Assembly (NCBI RefSeq): GCF_013377255.1
Contig: NZ_CP016614.1
Location: 814,501 to 878,500, forward strand
Source of the DNA: Mannheimia granulomatis
Lineage (GTDB): Bacteria; Pseudomonadota; Gammaproteobacteria; Enterobacterales; Pasteurellaceae
Reading direction: 5' to 3'
Length of the DNA: 64,000 bases
Shown here: positions 36,834-44,961 of the stretch, piece after piece
Layout of the letters: the number at the start of each line of letters is the position of its first letter
Position numbering within the stretch: the stretch's first letter is position 1
Translations under genes and position numbers: made by a program
Notes under the pieces: generated by a model
What the model saw: only the letters and a program-made list of their open reading frames with translations
Databases searched by the model: none
What the model was told of the DNA's origin: nothing

Positions 36834-37466
36834 TTATCCTTTTTTAAATCCTGATTTTTTGTTATTTGCTGGTTTATTCTCTTTAATCGTAATTGTTTCT
36901 ACGCCTTGCGAAATAACCAGTGAACCTGTTCTAATCAAGCCATAAGCCAGCGGTACAGGCTTACCCTGTGCGACTAAGTTATTCAAATTAGAAAAAGCGG
37001 TGGAGCTTTCTTTCTCCTTTTCGTTACCCATAGAGGGAGCTTTTGGCATTTTTGTCAGCATTTGAGCGACACCACCTAGCAACATTGAGGCTCCCATTGC
37101 CCCAACTGTCATCGCTGTAGCAGAACCAACTAATCCCAAACCGATAGGACCCAATGCAAATGCAGCACCAATTAAAGCCACACCTAACACGGCTTGGAAA
37201 ATACCACCGCTTTTTGCCCCTTTGATAACAGGAGTAAAATGAATGGTCTGGTCTTTTTTGAGGCAATAAAAAAGCCCTTTTTCAAGGGCTGAAGCATCTA
37301 AATACTGTTTACCAATTCGGACTTTATAGACTCCATCTCGTAGCGTTTCACGCAAGCCATTAAGCTGTGAGCATAACGCTCTGACGGCTTCTGCGGTATC
37401 TTTAACATCAAGTTTAAAATCTGTGCCGAATTTTTTAAGGTTGCCGTAAAATTTAACTGTAACCAT
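36834..37466 (-). CDS. Tail assembly protein I
   Basis: 210 residues from the ATG at 37466 (MVTVKFYGNLKKFG), which has GGTGG upstream and matches the TAP-I start. An earlier in-frame start would extend into the small gene upstream. The N-terminal half is a ubiquitin-like fold, the middle holds two hydrophobic Gly/Ala-rich segments (VLGVALIGAAFALGPIGLGL), and the end VPLAYGLIRTGSLVISQG is typical of lambda I. It is needed for tail tip assembly and lies between K and J as in lambda. Confidence 0.9.
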   Translation of the reverse strand: MVTVKFYGNLKKFGTDFKLDVKDTAEAVRALCSQLNGLRETLRDGVYKVRIGKQYLDASALEKGLFYCLKKDQTIHFTPVIKGAKSGGIFQAVLGVALIGAAFALGPIGLGLVGSATAMTVGAMGASMLLGGVAQMLTKMPKAPSMGNEKEKESSTAFSNLNNLVAQGKPVPLAYGLIRTGSLVISQGVETITIKENKPANNKKSGFKKG

Positions 37467-37483
37467 ATTACCACCAGAAATTA

Positions 37484-37645
37484 CTATTTTAAAAGATATG
37501 CTGTTGCTACAATTAAGGCACTTAATCCCCAGCATACCGCAATAATTAGGGCAGAATTTGCCAAGCGTTTTCCTACAATACCTGCATCTTTTTCACTCAT
37601 TTTCCCACCTACCTTTACTTGATGTTTTGGTGTATAATTAATCAA
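37484..37645 (-). CDS. Small single-span membrane protein between K and I
   Basis: 53 residues starting at TTG (37645), which has AAGGAG six bases upstream; an in-frame ATG at 37600 gives a 38-residue form. The C-terminal half is one membrane helix (ALIIAVCWGLSALIVATAYLL); the N-terminal half is basic. I do not recognise the family. It stands between the structured non-coding segment and gene I. A role in tail assembly, membrane entry or lysogenic conversion is possible. Confidence 0.65.
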   Translation of the reverse strand: MINYTPKHQVKVGGKMSEKDAGIVGKRLANSALIIAVCWGLSALIVATAYLLK

Positions 37646-37685
37646 AATTTGCTCCTTAGTAGATAAACAGGATAAGGGGTAAATA

Positions 37686-37724
37686 AACCCCCCGAAAGTT
37701 TGCCGCTTTCGGGGGGTGTTTTTT
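37686..37724. terminator. Very strong bidirectional terminator
   Basis: CCCCCCGAAAG (37688-37698), 7-nt loop and CTTTCGGGGGG (37706-37716). TGTTTTTT follows on the plus strand and TTTATTTA on the minus strand. It interrupts the late tail operon between K and I, which would need antitermination (Q-like) to read through. Confidence 0.85.
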
Positions 37725-37816
37725 CCGATTGCGTTGTGAAATCATAACAATGCCAATTGTCTGTGTAACGTGGAAGGACTTCCACACTCTTGCTTTGTTA
37801 AGTGTATTTTCACAAC
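37686..37816 (-). ncRNA. Candidate structured RNA with strong terminator
   Basis: Between genes K and the small membrane protein there is no convincing gene. An outer stem GTTGTGAAA/TTTCACAAC (37733-37741 with 37808-37816) encloses two hairpins: ACAAT/ATTGT with loop of 4 (37747-37760) and GTGGAAG/CTTCCAC with loop of 2 (37770-37785). On the minus strand this three-way shape is followed by an 11-bp terminator stem (CCCCCCGAAAG/CTTTCGGGGGG, 37688-37716). A 23-codon GTG frame also lies inside but lacks a ribosome-binding site. Orientation is inferred from the operon; the terminator also fits the plus strand. Confidence 0.45.
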
Positions 37817-37856
37817 TTAAAGGCTTAATTTCTTTTAAACTCCTTTAAAGATTTTT

Positions 37857-38588
37857 TTACTCCATAACAGAAATATCATTTAATATACCGCCAAAATCTA
37901 ACTTATCCGCCAATTTATGCCGCCAAATGCTGTGGGTATGGCGTAGCCAATAACCGTCATATAAATCACGCTTAGATAAGCGGCTCGGACTATGGTGGAT
38001 TACCATTTGCTCGCCAATATAAATGGCTGCGTGGTTCGGGACATCGGCACCGACCTGCATTAAAATCACATCGCCGATTTGCGGTGTGTCCACTCGTTCA
38101 AAGCCTTGCCCTTGGATATTATCCAAGTATAGATTCTGCCCAGTATGCCACCAGTCATCTTTTCGAACGAACTCGTCCATCTCGTAACCTGCTAACATAT
38201 AGGCATCACGATATAACGTATAGCAATCCATCACACCGTGTTTAAATTCACGCCCGATTAAATGCGGCACATTTCGGAATTTGTGGATTTGTTGATGATG
38301 CACTAACCACCAATCTAAGCCGGTTTGTACCTGCATTTTACGGTCAAGAGCAGAGAGCACCGGCTTGCTGTTTGGTTCGGGGTGCGAATGTACCACGGCC
38401 ACCAGTTTGCCTTTTTCCTCCGCCTTGATGTAATCCAAATCAGAGATTTCAAAGTAATTGGCTTTGTCTTCTGCTTGGTTTTCGCAAGGTATAAATAGAT
38501 TTTTTTCGCCGTCAAAAACAACAAAACCGCACATTTCGTGCGGTTCGTTTTTAAGGGCGTAGTCGATAATTTGTTGTTCCAATTCCAT
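37857..38588 (-). CDS. Tail assembly protein K (JAMM + NlpC/P60)
   Basis: 243 residues with two domains. The N-terminal JAB/MPN part has the metal motif as VVHSHPEPNSKPVLSALD (about 64-82). The C-terminal NlpC/P60 part has catalytic Cys in DCYTLYRDAY (about 121) and His in VPNHAAIYIG. Lambda K has the same order. It probably trims tail proteins or cuts peptidoglycan during entry. It follows L by 3 bases. Confidence 0.92.
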   Translation of the reverse strand: MELEQQIIDYALKNEPHEMCGFVVFDGEKNLFIPCENQAEDKANYFEISDLDYIKAEEKGKLVAVVHSHPEPNSKPVLSALDRKMQVQTGLDWWLVHHQQIHKFRNVPHLIGREFKHGVMDCYTLYRDAYMLAGYEMDEFVRKDDWWHTGQNLYLDNIQGQGFERVDTPQIGDVILMQVGADVPNHAAIYIGEQMVIHHSPSRLSKRDLYDGYWLRHTHSIWRHKLADKLDFGGILNDISVME

Positions 38589-38591
38589 TAT

Positions 38592-39308
38592 TTACCCCAA
38601 TTTATTTACTGACACAAACCCACCAAAGTTACGCTGATTGCCTCGCAACTTACAACCATTCAGACAATGACTGCATTTATCGGCTTTTGGGTCTGATGTT
38701 GGCTTGTCTTTTTCGTCAAAATATCGTTTTCCTGTGTAGCCACATTCGGACGAGCGATAAATCCAAGTGCAGGTGTCCGCCATAATCAGTCGGCTTGGGA
38801 TTTTGGCATTGTCGGTTTCAATCGGTAATGCCAGTGTAAAGGTTGCCGTTTCACGAGTTAGACTAGAGAGTTGTTCAATCACAAAATGGCTGATAATTTC
38901 CTGATTTGGGTCAGCCTTTGGATTTCCACTGGCAAAATTTACCGCATCTAAATATTGAGCGTAAACCTGATGTCTCCGCACAATAGATCCGATGCACTCA
39001 TCAAACTGGTTAGCAATACCCGTTACCAAGCCAAATAGATTAGATAGCGTTAGGGTAGGGCGGTTGCTGGGGCCGCTACTATTTCGCTCAAATCCACTTG
39101 CTTCAATCGGGTAAGGTTCGTAGGTTCTACCTTGCCATACTACACTGGCTTTCAGCTCATTGAGTCCCGAGTAAAAGCGATATACACCACCGGCATTACC
39201 GCTTTTATCTTTGAGATTGCGTAAATCGACCTCGTACAAATCCAGCATTGCATTTTGCTCAAGTTTGGCGAGGTCGAGTTTCATTTGATTTGAAATACTT
39301 ACCGGCAT
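38592..39308 (-). CDS. Minor tail protein L (Fe-S type)
   Basis: 238 residues. The C-terminus contains four Cys in the spacing typical of lambda L (TCTWIYRSSECGY ... CSHCLNGCKLRG), which bind an iron-sulfur cluster. The N-terminus lies in the tail-tip beta domain (LYEVDLRNL). It is overlapped by the stop of M and followed by K. Confidence 0.92.
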   Translation of the reverse strand: MPVSISNQMKLDLAKLEQNAMLDLYEVDLRNLKDKSGNAGGVYRFYSGLNELKASVVWQGRTYEPYPIEASGFERNSSGPSNRPTLTLSNLFGLVTGIANQFDECIGSIVRRHQVYAQYLDAVNFASGNPKADPNQEIISHFVIEQLSSLTRETATFTLALPIETDNAKIPSRLIMADTCTWIYRSSECGYTGKRYFDEKDKPTSDPKADKCSHCLNGCKLRGNQRNFGGFVSVNKLG

Positions 39309-39637
39309 TATGGCACTTCCTTAAACGTTACACTAAATTCCCAATATGTCAGTCCAACCATTTTGGCAGGCCAACTGCTACACACCACCTTTTTATTTTG
39401 CTGTGTGTATGGGTCTTTAAAGTAAAAAGGGGAGACACCTCGATGTTTGGCAAAAAATGCCTCTACCGCTAAATGTTCCCCTTTCTTCACTTTGATTGTG
39501 CCGGTATAGGTTCGCAACAGATTATCCAACCCTTTAGGAGAGCGTTGCGTATAACCATCCCCGAATTTAACTTCCATTATTTCGGGGTTATTTTCAACGG
39601 ATAAATCAGTGCGTACACACCATTTTAATGTTTCCAT
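39308..39637 (-). CDS. Minor tail protein M
   Basis: 109 residues, the standard length of lambda M-like proteins. The motif VEVKFGDGYTQRSPKGLDN and the WEFSVTFKEVP end are diagnostic. It starts at the stop codon of the tape-measure gene and forms the distal tail ring with L. Confidence 0.92.
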   Translation of the reverse strand: METLKWCVRTDLSVENNPEIMEVKFGDGYTQRSPKGLDNLLRTYTGTIKVKKGEHLAVEAFFAKHRGVSPFYFKDPYTQQNKKVVCSSWPAKMVGLTYWEFSVTFKEVP

Positions 39638-41028
39638 TAGGCAAATACTCCTCCGGCTCTAAAGTTATTCTGAATCATTCCGTTAGCCTCTTGGCGAGCG
39701 ATTTTACGCATTAATTCAACGGTGATTTGTGTTTGCTCGCCTTGCTGTTTTTGGCTCACTTTCGCTTCCGTTGGTTCGCCATTATTAATGACCTGTACGC
39801 TAATGCTGCTTTGAGCTGACTTCGGTTGATAAGATGATGACGGTACTCTCGGCACGGCGACACCACCGCCGGAAGCAAAACCACGCTTGCCGTAGTTGAG
39901 ATAATTTAAGTAATCTAAACCCAAGCGAGAGGTAGCTTCTTTGGTGATGACATATTCGCCCTTGTGGACAATGCCTGCTGGGGTGTATTTGCCACCGTCG
40001 CCGGTATAGCCACCGACAGCAAATGAGCCCCCCACCAAACCACCTTCAGAAAAGCCCATAAAGTTCATACCTTGTTTGATAGCATTGAATAACGCCATTC
40101 TGATCAACATTTTGCTAATATCACTTAGCACCGATTGAGCAAAACTTCTGAAGTCTGCTTTACCAGTCATAATAAAGTTATTTAGGCTGTCCGCCATTCC
40201 GTCAAAGGTATTTTGGGTAATATTGGCAACATTGGCAGCAACATTACTGACATCGGTTTCGATGTTATTCCAGCCTTCTAGCATACCTTGTTTAAAGCTA
40301 CCTCGAGATTGCTCTGTTTGAGCTTGGATTTCGGCTCGACGTTCCTTGAGCTTAGCGATTTCTTCATCTAATTTGGCAATATTTTCAGCCGTCATACCAA
40401 TTTTGAGCCTTGCTGCCTCAAGATCTAACTCGTGGTTATACTGCATTAGCTCTTGCTCTTGGCGAGTTTTACCGAGCAAGGTTAATTCAAACTCCATTGC
40501 TTTGAGTTTTTCACCATTATTGTAGGTAAATTGAGAAATGGCTACCTGTTGCTGGGCGGAATCTAACTGACCGGCTAACTCTTTAAGCCTTGCGACACCT
40601 TGCTCACCGTAACCTTTGTATTTTTCAGCGTTGATCGCAATATCTTCTGTTAGTTTTCGGACTTCTTGGTAGTCGGAAACTTGACCGAAAACGGCAATAT
40701 CTGCGGCATTCGCTTTTAGACCAGCTAAACGGTTTGTCATCTCCGCCACTTGGTTTTGATAACTTTCCGCAGAGCGTTCCGCATCACGCTGTTGCTTTTT
40801 AGCCGCTTTTTCTGCCTTGGTTTTCTTAGGTTTACTGCCTTTACTACCTGTTTTGATACTACTTTCTTTCAGGTTTGCTAATTGAGCTTCATAGGCTTTT
40901 TGATAATCTAACCCGGTAAAATCTTGCCCCTCAAGATTAAGCTCCGCTTGTAGCTTATTGGCTTCATCGGTTTTGCCATCTCGTTTTAATTGGCTGATTT
41001 TGGTTTGTTTATTTAAGCGGTCAATGTA
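39637..41028 (-). pseudogene. Tail tape-measure protein, C-terminal fragment (frameshifted)
   Basis: The frame is open from TAC at 41028 down to the stop at 39637, 463 residues. It starts YIDRLNKQTKISQLKRDGK and holds a basic linker, a coiled coil, and the conserved lambda H C-terminal domain (FSEGGLVGGSFAVGGYTGDGGKYTPAGIVHKGEYVI). There is no good ribosome-binding site at its first possible start (GTG 40749, which leaves out 93 codons). The sequence continues directly from the N-terminal fragment after a one-base change, so this looks like one gene split by a frameshift. Confidence 0.85.
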
Positions 41029-43172
41029 TTAGCCTTGTCAGATACAACAGCACCTTCGCCAATATTTAGCCCCATACCGGATAAATTAGCCACCATTACC
41101 GCTGCTCGCATAGCTTCACCGGCAACACCGCCAAGTGCAGTAGCGATATTATTCGCAGCAATCACCATTTCGGGTGATTTGACGGTAAAGTTGCCGATAG
41201 CAAGATTTAAACCATCGACTTTGATTTGGCTTTCGTCAATGTGAGGATATAATTTGACAAATTCCTCTCGTAGGTTAGCGATTGGAATATGGGCTTTTAA
41301 GGCTTCTTGAGCCTCTAAGCTAGAGTTCAAGGTTCTTTGAGTTTTTTCAGTATCTGCGGTCACTAATTTCAGCTCTTCTTGTTTTTTCGCAAGCTCTTCC
41401 GCACTCATTGTAACACGCACAGTGCCAGCAAACGCATCCTCATAAACCGTCGCACCTTGCTCAATTTCACGAGTAAGTTCGGCTTGGCGTTGTTTTAAAT
41501 CGGCTAATGCAGTTTTTTGCTCTTTAATTGAGCGAGACAATTTAACCATTTCGGCATCAGTCTGAGCCTTAGTCATAGCTCGAACAGAGTCTAAACTGTC
41601 TGCATATCGTAGTGCTTCTTCTCGGGCTGCTTTTTTACTTTCAGATAATCCCCATAATGCAGCACTAGCGGTTGTGGCAATAGTGACTAAAGTCATCAAC
41701 GGGTTAGACAATACTGCAGCTTTGAGCATATTCATTTCATTTCGAACACCTGCAGCAATACCTTGATAAAGAACCATTGCGGCACTCGTTGCCCGTGTAC
41801 TGACAGCATAAGCTGATTGTGCGACGGTATTTTCTAAATAAGCTGTTTTTAACGCATTTTTTGCTACTTGTTGCTGCTGATCCAAGAAAATTTGCTTTTG
41901 GCTCAATTCATGTTCGACACGATTTAATTGCTGCAACTGCTGTTGAATAACCTTCCTCTCGGTATAACTCACTGCTGAGAGAGACTGAATTTGCAATTTT
42001 TGACGCTCTACTTGAATTTGTGCCTGTGTTGCAACAACATCAGCCTGTTTTGCTTTAGTATCTTCATACTGAGCAAGGGTATTAGCATACGTTGCTTGAG
42101 TTTCTTGAGCCATTACAACAAATTTTTCTCTTTTAGCCGCTGTTTCAGTCACGGTTGCTTGAGCATTTTTAATTGCCCCAATTGCTACATTTGCTTGATC
42201 TTGTAAAAATGAACCGAGTTTTAATCCAGCAAATGATATACCCAAAACTGTTACAGCACGTGCAGCAATATCAAAATTATCTGCAAGCAACCCTAATACA
42301 TTAACAACTGATTGTGATACCCCTAATGCTTGATCCGTTTCGCCCACCCACTTTTCAGTTGCAGTAGAAAGATTTTGCATTGCACCACTTATTGTTGTTG
42401 CCGTTTGGTTATATTGTCCGTTTACATAACTTTCTGCTTTCTTTAAGCCTTCAATCATCTTTTCAGCGGACATTTCGCCGTTATCGACCATTGCTTTAAA
42501 TTCAGCAGTAGTAATACCTAAGCCTTTGGATATCGCTTGAACTATTGATGGCGTTTGGGTCATCAACGAGTTAAACTCTTGGGCTTTCATCTTGCCCATT
42601 AATAGCGACTGACTAAATTGCACTAATGCATTTGAGGCAGTAGCGGAGCTTGCTCCTGATATAGCTACCGATTTAGCGACTGTTTCTGTCAGCTTTGCAA
42701 CCTCTGTTTGTGAAATCCCGAGCTGTTTGGAATTTTGTGCGAATGTTTGATAAACAGACGATGTAGCTTGAGTCGATTGTGCCGTTTTGAGCGAAATATC
42801 GTACACATCAGCCATAGCTCGGGCGTGTTGTGTTTCGGTTTCAGTGACTAATTTGAGTTTATTACCGAGTTCGGTATAGCGATCAGAAAACTGTGATAAT
42901 TGACCTGCAGCATTACGTAGTCGTTCAAGATTATTTAGCTTAAATTCCCATTTAGTTGCAGTATTGGTATTCTTAGCTGCATTTTCTATATTACCTAAGT
43001 ATTCAACTGTTCGATTCGAAAATTGTTTCGCAGCATTTTTAGTTTTTTCTAAATCAACCTGAAAATTCTTGGCAAACTTTTGTGCCTGCTGTTCTGACTT
43101 ACCAAGAGCTTGTTGGAACTGTATAGCCTCCAAACTGAGATAAATGTTGAGTTGTCCAAGAGAAGACATCAT
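41013..43172 (-). pseudogene. Tail tape-measure protein, N-terminal fragment (frameshifted)
   Basis: 719 residues from ATG 43172 (GGGAG upstream), starting MMSSLGQLNIYLSLEAIQFQQAL as usual for lambda H-type proteins. It has the TMP_3-type domain (SQTEVAKLTETVAKSVAISG, LMGKMKAQEFNSLMTQTP), a hydrophobic segment near 485-515 and a long coiled coil (ALADLKQRQAELTREIEQGA). It ends ANTLTA-stop, while the next frame continues the expected protein. The overlap of the two open frames is 16 bases (41013-41028), which locates the lesion. No slippery heptamer is seen there. Confidence 0.85.
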
Positions 43173-43183
43173 TTTTCTCCCAT

Positions 43184-43208
43184 AAAAAAAGCCCACCGAT
43201 GGTGAGCT
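43184..43208 (-). terminator. Terminator after the small membrane moron gene
   Basis: On the minus strand AGCTCACC-ATC-GGTGGGCT (one G-T pair) is followed by seven T residues. It lies between the membrane gene and the tape-measure start codon, overlapping the tape-measure leader. Confidence 0.85.
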
Positions 43209-43237
43209 TTATAAAACAAAATAGCAAATTTATTGAC

Positions 43238-43480
43238 TTAGTAACGTGGCTTTAATAGATAGTCACAAAATTTAATAATGCCATTTAAAACAGCGATAAT
43301 GAGATAATAACCAAATACGCCAATAAGTATTGCTGCAAATAGAATATCTCCGAAAGTACCGTTAGACCACATTTGTGGGATTGTAATAAAAAGAAAATAA
43401 GGAGTCACAATAAATAAAGCAAATAATTTACATAAAATCCAAACAGCATTAGTCGTTGATGATATGAGATATTTAACCAT
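43238..43480 (-). CDS. Small membrane protein, candidate superinfection-exclusion moron
   Basis: 80 residues with two long hydrophobic segments (about 13-35 and 46-70) and basic ends. GAAGGAGG precedes the ATG. The gene has its own likely promoter (TTGAAT-N17-TATTTT, 43546-43518) and is followed by a strong terminator, so it can be transcribed from the lysogen independently of late genes. This is the design of a moron. It sits directly ahead of the tape-measure gene. In HK97, a small two-span inner-membrane protein (gp15) encoded in the tail region blocks DNA entry of related phages, so a similar job is plausible. Confidence 0.75.
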   Translation of the reverse strand: MVKYLISSTTNAVWILCKLFALFIVTPYFLFITIPQMWSNGTFGDILFAAILIGVFGYYLIIAVLNGIIKFCDYLLKPRY

Positions 43481-43517
43481 TGTGCCTCCTTCAAAATAAC
43501 TAAAATATACTTATGCT

Positions 43518-43546
43518 AAAATAAGATAATTTCTCCTAAAATTCAA
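43518..43546 (-). promoter_or_regulatory. Candidate promoter of the membrane moron
   Basis: On the minus strand TTGAAT (43546-43541), a 17-base spacer, then TATTTT (43523-43518). Transcription would start near 43511, about 30 bases before the gene. Confidence 0.5.
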
Positions 43547-43559
43547 GTAATATCCTGCA

Positions 43560-43853
43560 TTATTTTCTTTTATTCAAATACTCTGCCACTCCGTCATCAT
43601 CTTCATCAGCACGATTAAAAAACGGCATAAAGTCTGACAATTCGGGAGCTTTGCCTTTCGGATCACGGTTAATCATTGCCATTAAATGTGAGAGCTGAGC
43701 CTGACGGTAATCTTCCCGCCATAGGCCGAAAGGTTGCTCTTGATAGAAGAGTTGGTATTCAGCAAAGTGGCATTCGGGCATCTGTTCGATTTCTTCCAGT
43801 GTTTTACCTAATGCGAGAGAGAGTGTTAGTTGGAACTTTCTTCGCTCGCTAAG
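43560..43853 (-). CDS. Tail assembly chaperone T (made as G-T fusion by -1 frameshift)
   Basis: The segment in the -1 frame after gene G, 97 residues: it begins LSERRKFQLTLSLALGKTLE and continues through MPECHFAEYQLFYQEQPFGLWREDYRQAQL to the stop. It matches the lambda T-like (DUF4035) part, which binds the tail tube protein. It has no good separate start signal: an in-frame ATG at 43781 exists but without a Shine-Dalgarno sequence. It would be produced as the C-terminus of a 224-residue G-T protein. Confidence 0.88.
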   Translation of the reverse strand, partial: LSERRKFQLTLSLALGKTLEEIEQMPECHFAEYQLFYQEQPFGLWREDYRQAQLSHLMAMINRDPKGKAPELSDFMPFFNRADEDDDGVAEYLNKRK

Positions 43854-44233
43854 TTTTTTGGCTCACCCGCTGCCACTGCAGCACTGAATGCCTCAAAAAC
43901 ACTACCGTCTAGTTTAGATATAGCAATTAAGTCATCTTCGCTTTCTGGGTTAAACAGATTATTACCATCTTCATCACATAATCGAGTAGCAATCGCTCGA
44001 GGCAATGAATATGGGTCATATACATTACGCAAAGTAGCTTGTAGTTCGTCTTCATCCTCAAAATTTAGTTCAATACCTTGTGTTTGAGCTAATTGTATTA
44101 AATGCTGACGTTGCCCAAAAATTTGTTTATTGGTTTCTCCGACTGTTAAATCACGTAGGAAATATTTTTCACCATTGATGTTAATTTCACGCAGAGCCGG
44201 TTTGTTTGATAATAATTTATCGCGTAGCGTCAT
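43826..44233 (-). CDS. Tail assembly chaperone G
   Basis: 135 residues, acidic, with GEKYFLRDLTVGETNKQIFGQ typical of phage tail assembly chaperones (lambda G family). It binds the tape-measure protein during tail assembly. Its 3' end contains the slippery heptamer A-AAA-AAC, so a minority of ribosomes continue as G-T. It lies between the major tail protein and the tape-measure region, as in lambda. Confidence 0.88.
   Translation of the reverse strand: MTLRDKLLSNKPALREININGEKYFLRDLTVGETNKQIFGQRQHLIQLAQTQGIELNFEDEDELQATLRNVYDPYSLPRAIATRLCDEDGNNLFNPESEDDLIAISKLDGSVFEAFSAAVAAGEPKNLASEESSN
43853..43859 (-). promoter_or_regulatory. Programmed -1 frameshift site (A-AAA-AAC)
   Basis: On the coding strand CCA AAA AAC TTA gives the classic X-XXY-YYZ heptamer A-AAA-AAC in the G frame. 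Slipping back one base changes AAC TTA to CTT AGC and leads directly into the T frame, which stays open for 97 codons. The normal G frame stops nine codons later. Confidence 0.88.
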
Positions 44234-44267
44234 AGATTATTCCTTCAGTAAAATTATGATATAAAAA

Positions 44268-44294
44268 GACCGCTTGTAGAAATAACAAGCGGTC
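44268..44294 (-). terminator. USS-pair terminator between major tail protein and G
   Basis: GACCGCTTGT (44268-44277), 7-nt loop, ACAAGCGGTC (44285-44294): a perfect 10-bp stem made of two uptake signals, followed on the minus strand by TTTTTATA. It lies after the major tail protein gene and could lower downstream tail gene expression. Confidence 0.75.
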
Positions 44295-44316
44295 GGTTTC
44301 TAGATAAAATTTGCAA

Positions 44317-44958
44317 CTAGATTAGCAAATAGTCTCGGCCTGCAGGTTTAATTGAAACAGAGCCTTCGTATTTGCCTTTGACTTCGCCGGAGAAACCATT
44401 ACCAGCTTCAATAAAGCCTGTACCATAGGTTGTACCATTTTCATTCGGCAATTCAAGTTTGAATGGAAAGGTCGCTTTTTCATAGAATAATTTACGCAGG
44501 CGTTTTTGCATTTCGGTACTTGGTGCGTGGAAGAAACTTAGTTTGATTGAGCCGAATTCAATTTCACCCGGTTCGGTTTCCGTGCCTTCCGAGCAAACCG
44601 TTGTGACATCTTCGGTAGAAAGTGTATCGTCCGATTTTTCAATGTTTTTGATCGCACAGAATTGAGCGGAGAATTGCACTCGTGCGGCTTTTGCTTGTGT
44701 GTAGCTACTTGGTAGGTCTTTACCTTCCCAGTTCACTTCTTCACAGAGTTTAACCTGATCGCCAGTTACCGATAAAACAGGGTAAACGCCGTCAAGTTGG
44801 CCACAGCCGGTAATTTCAATCGCATCACCTTTATTGTAGCCTGAGCTAGCGATAGTTAATGTGGCGGTAGCAAGGGTAATGGCGGTGATCGCTTTTTGCC
44901 CTTCCTTGCCTACACCAATACGGAATTTTGTACCTTTAAATGGGGTGGTTTTAGCCAT
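44317..44958 (-). CDS. Major tail (tube) protein
   Basis: 213 residues, beta-rich, with MAKTTPFKGTKFRIGVG at the start and GFSGEVKGKYEGSVSIKPAGRDYLLI at the end. Position between the tail completion protein and chaperone G, size, and fold pattern match the tube protein of lambda-like siphophages. AGGAC lies before the start. An internal Ig-like or small insertion (ASSGYNKGDAIEITGCGQLDG) is present. Confidence 0.85.
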   Translation of the reverse strand: MAKTTPFKGTKFRIGVGKEGQKAITAITLATATLTIASSGYNKGDAIEITGCGQLDGVYPVLSVTGDQVKLCEEVNWEGKDLPSSYTQAKAARVQFSAQFCAIKNIEKSDDTLSTEDVTTVCSEGTETEPGEIEFGSIKLSFFHAPSTEMQKRLRKLFYEKATFPFKLELPNENGTTYGTGFIEAGNGFSGEVKGKYEGSVSIKPAGRDYLLI

Positions 44959-44961
44959 AGT

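Noticed and set aside
37700..37790. 23-codon GTG frame inside the structured spacer
   Set aside because: No Shine-Dalgarno sequence near the GTG; better explained as part of an RNA structure, though a leader peptide is not excluded.
41013..41028. Programmed frameshift in the tape-measure gene
   Set aside because: No slippery heptamer or stimulatory element in the 16-base overlap. A mutation or sequencing error is simpler.
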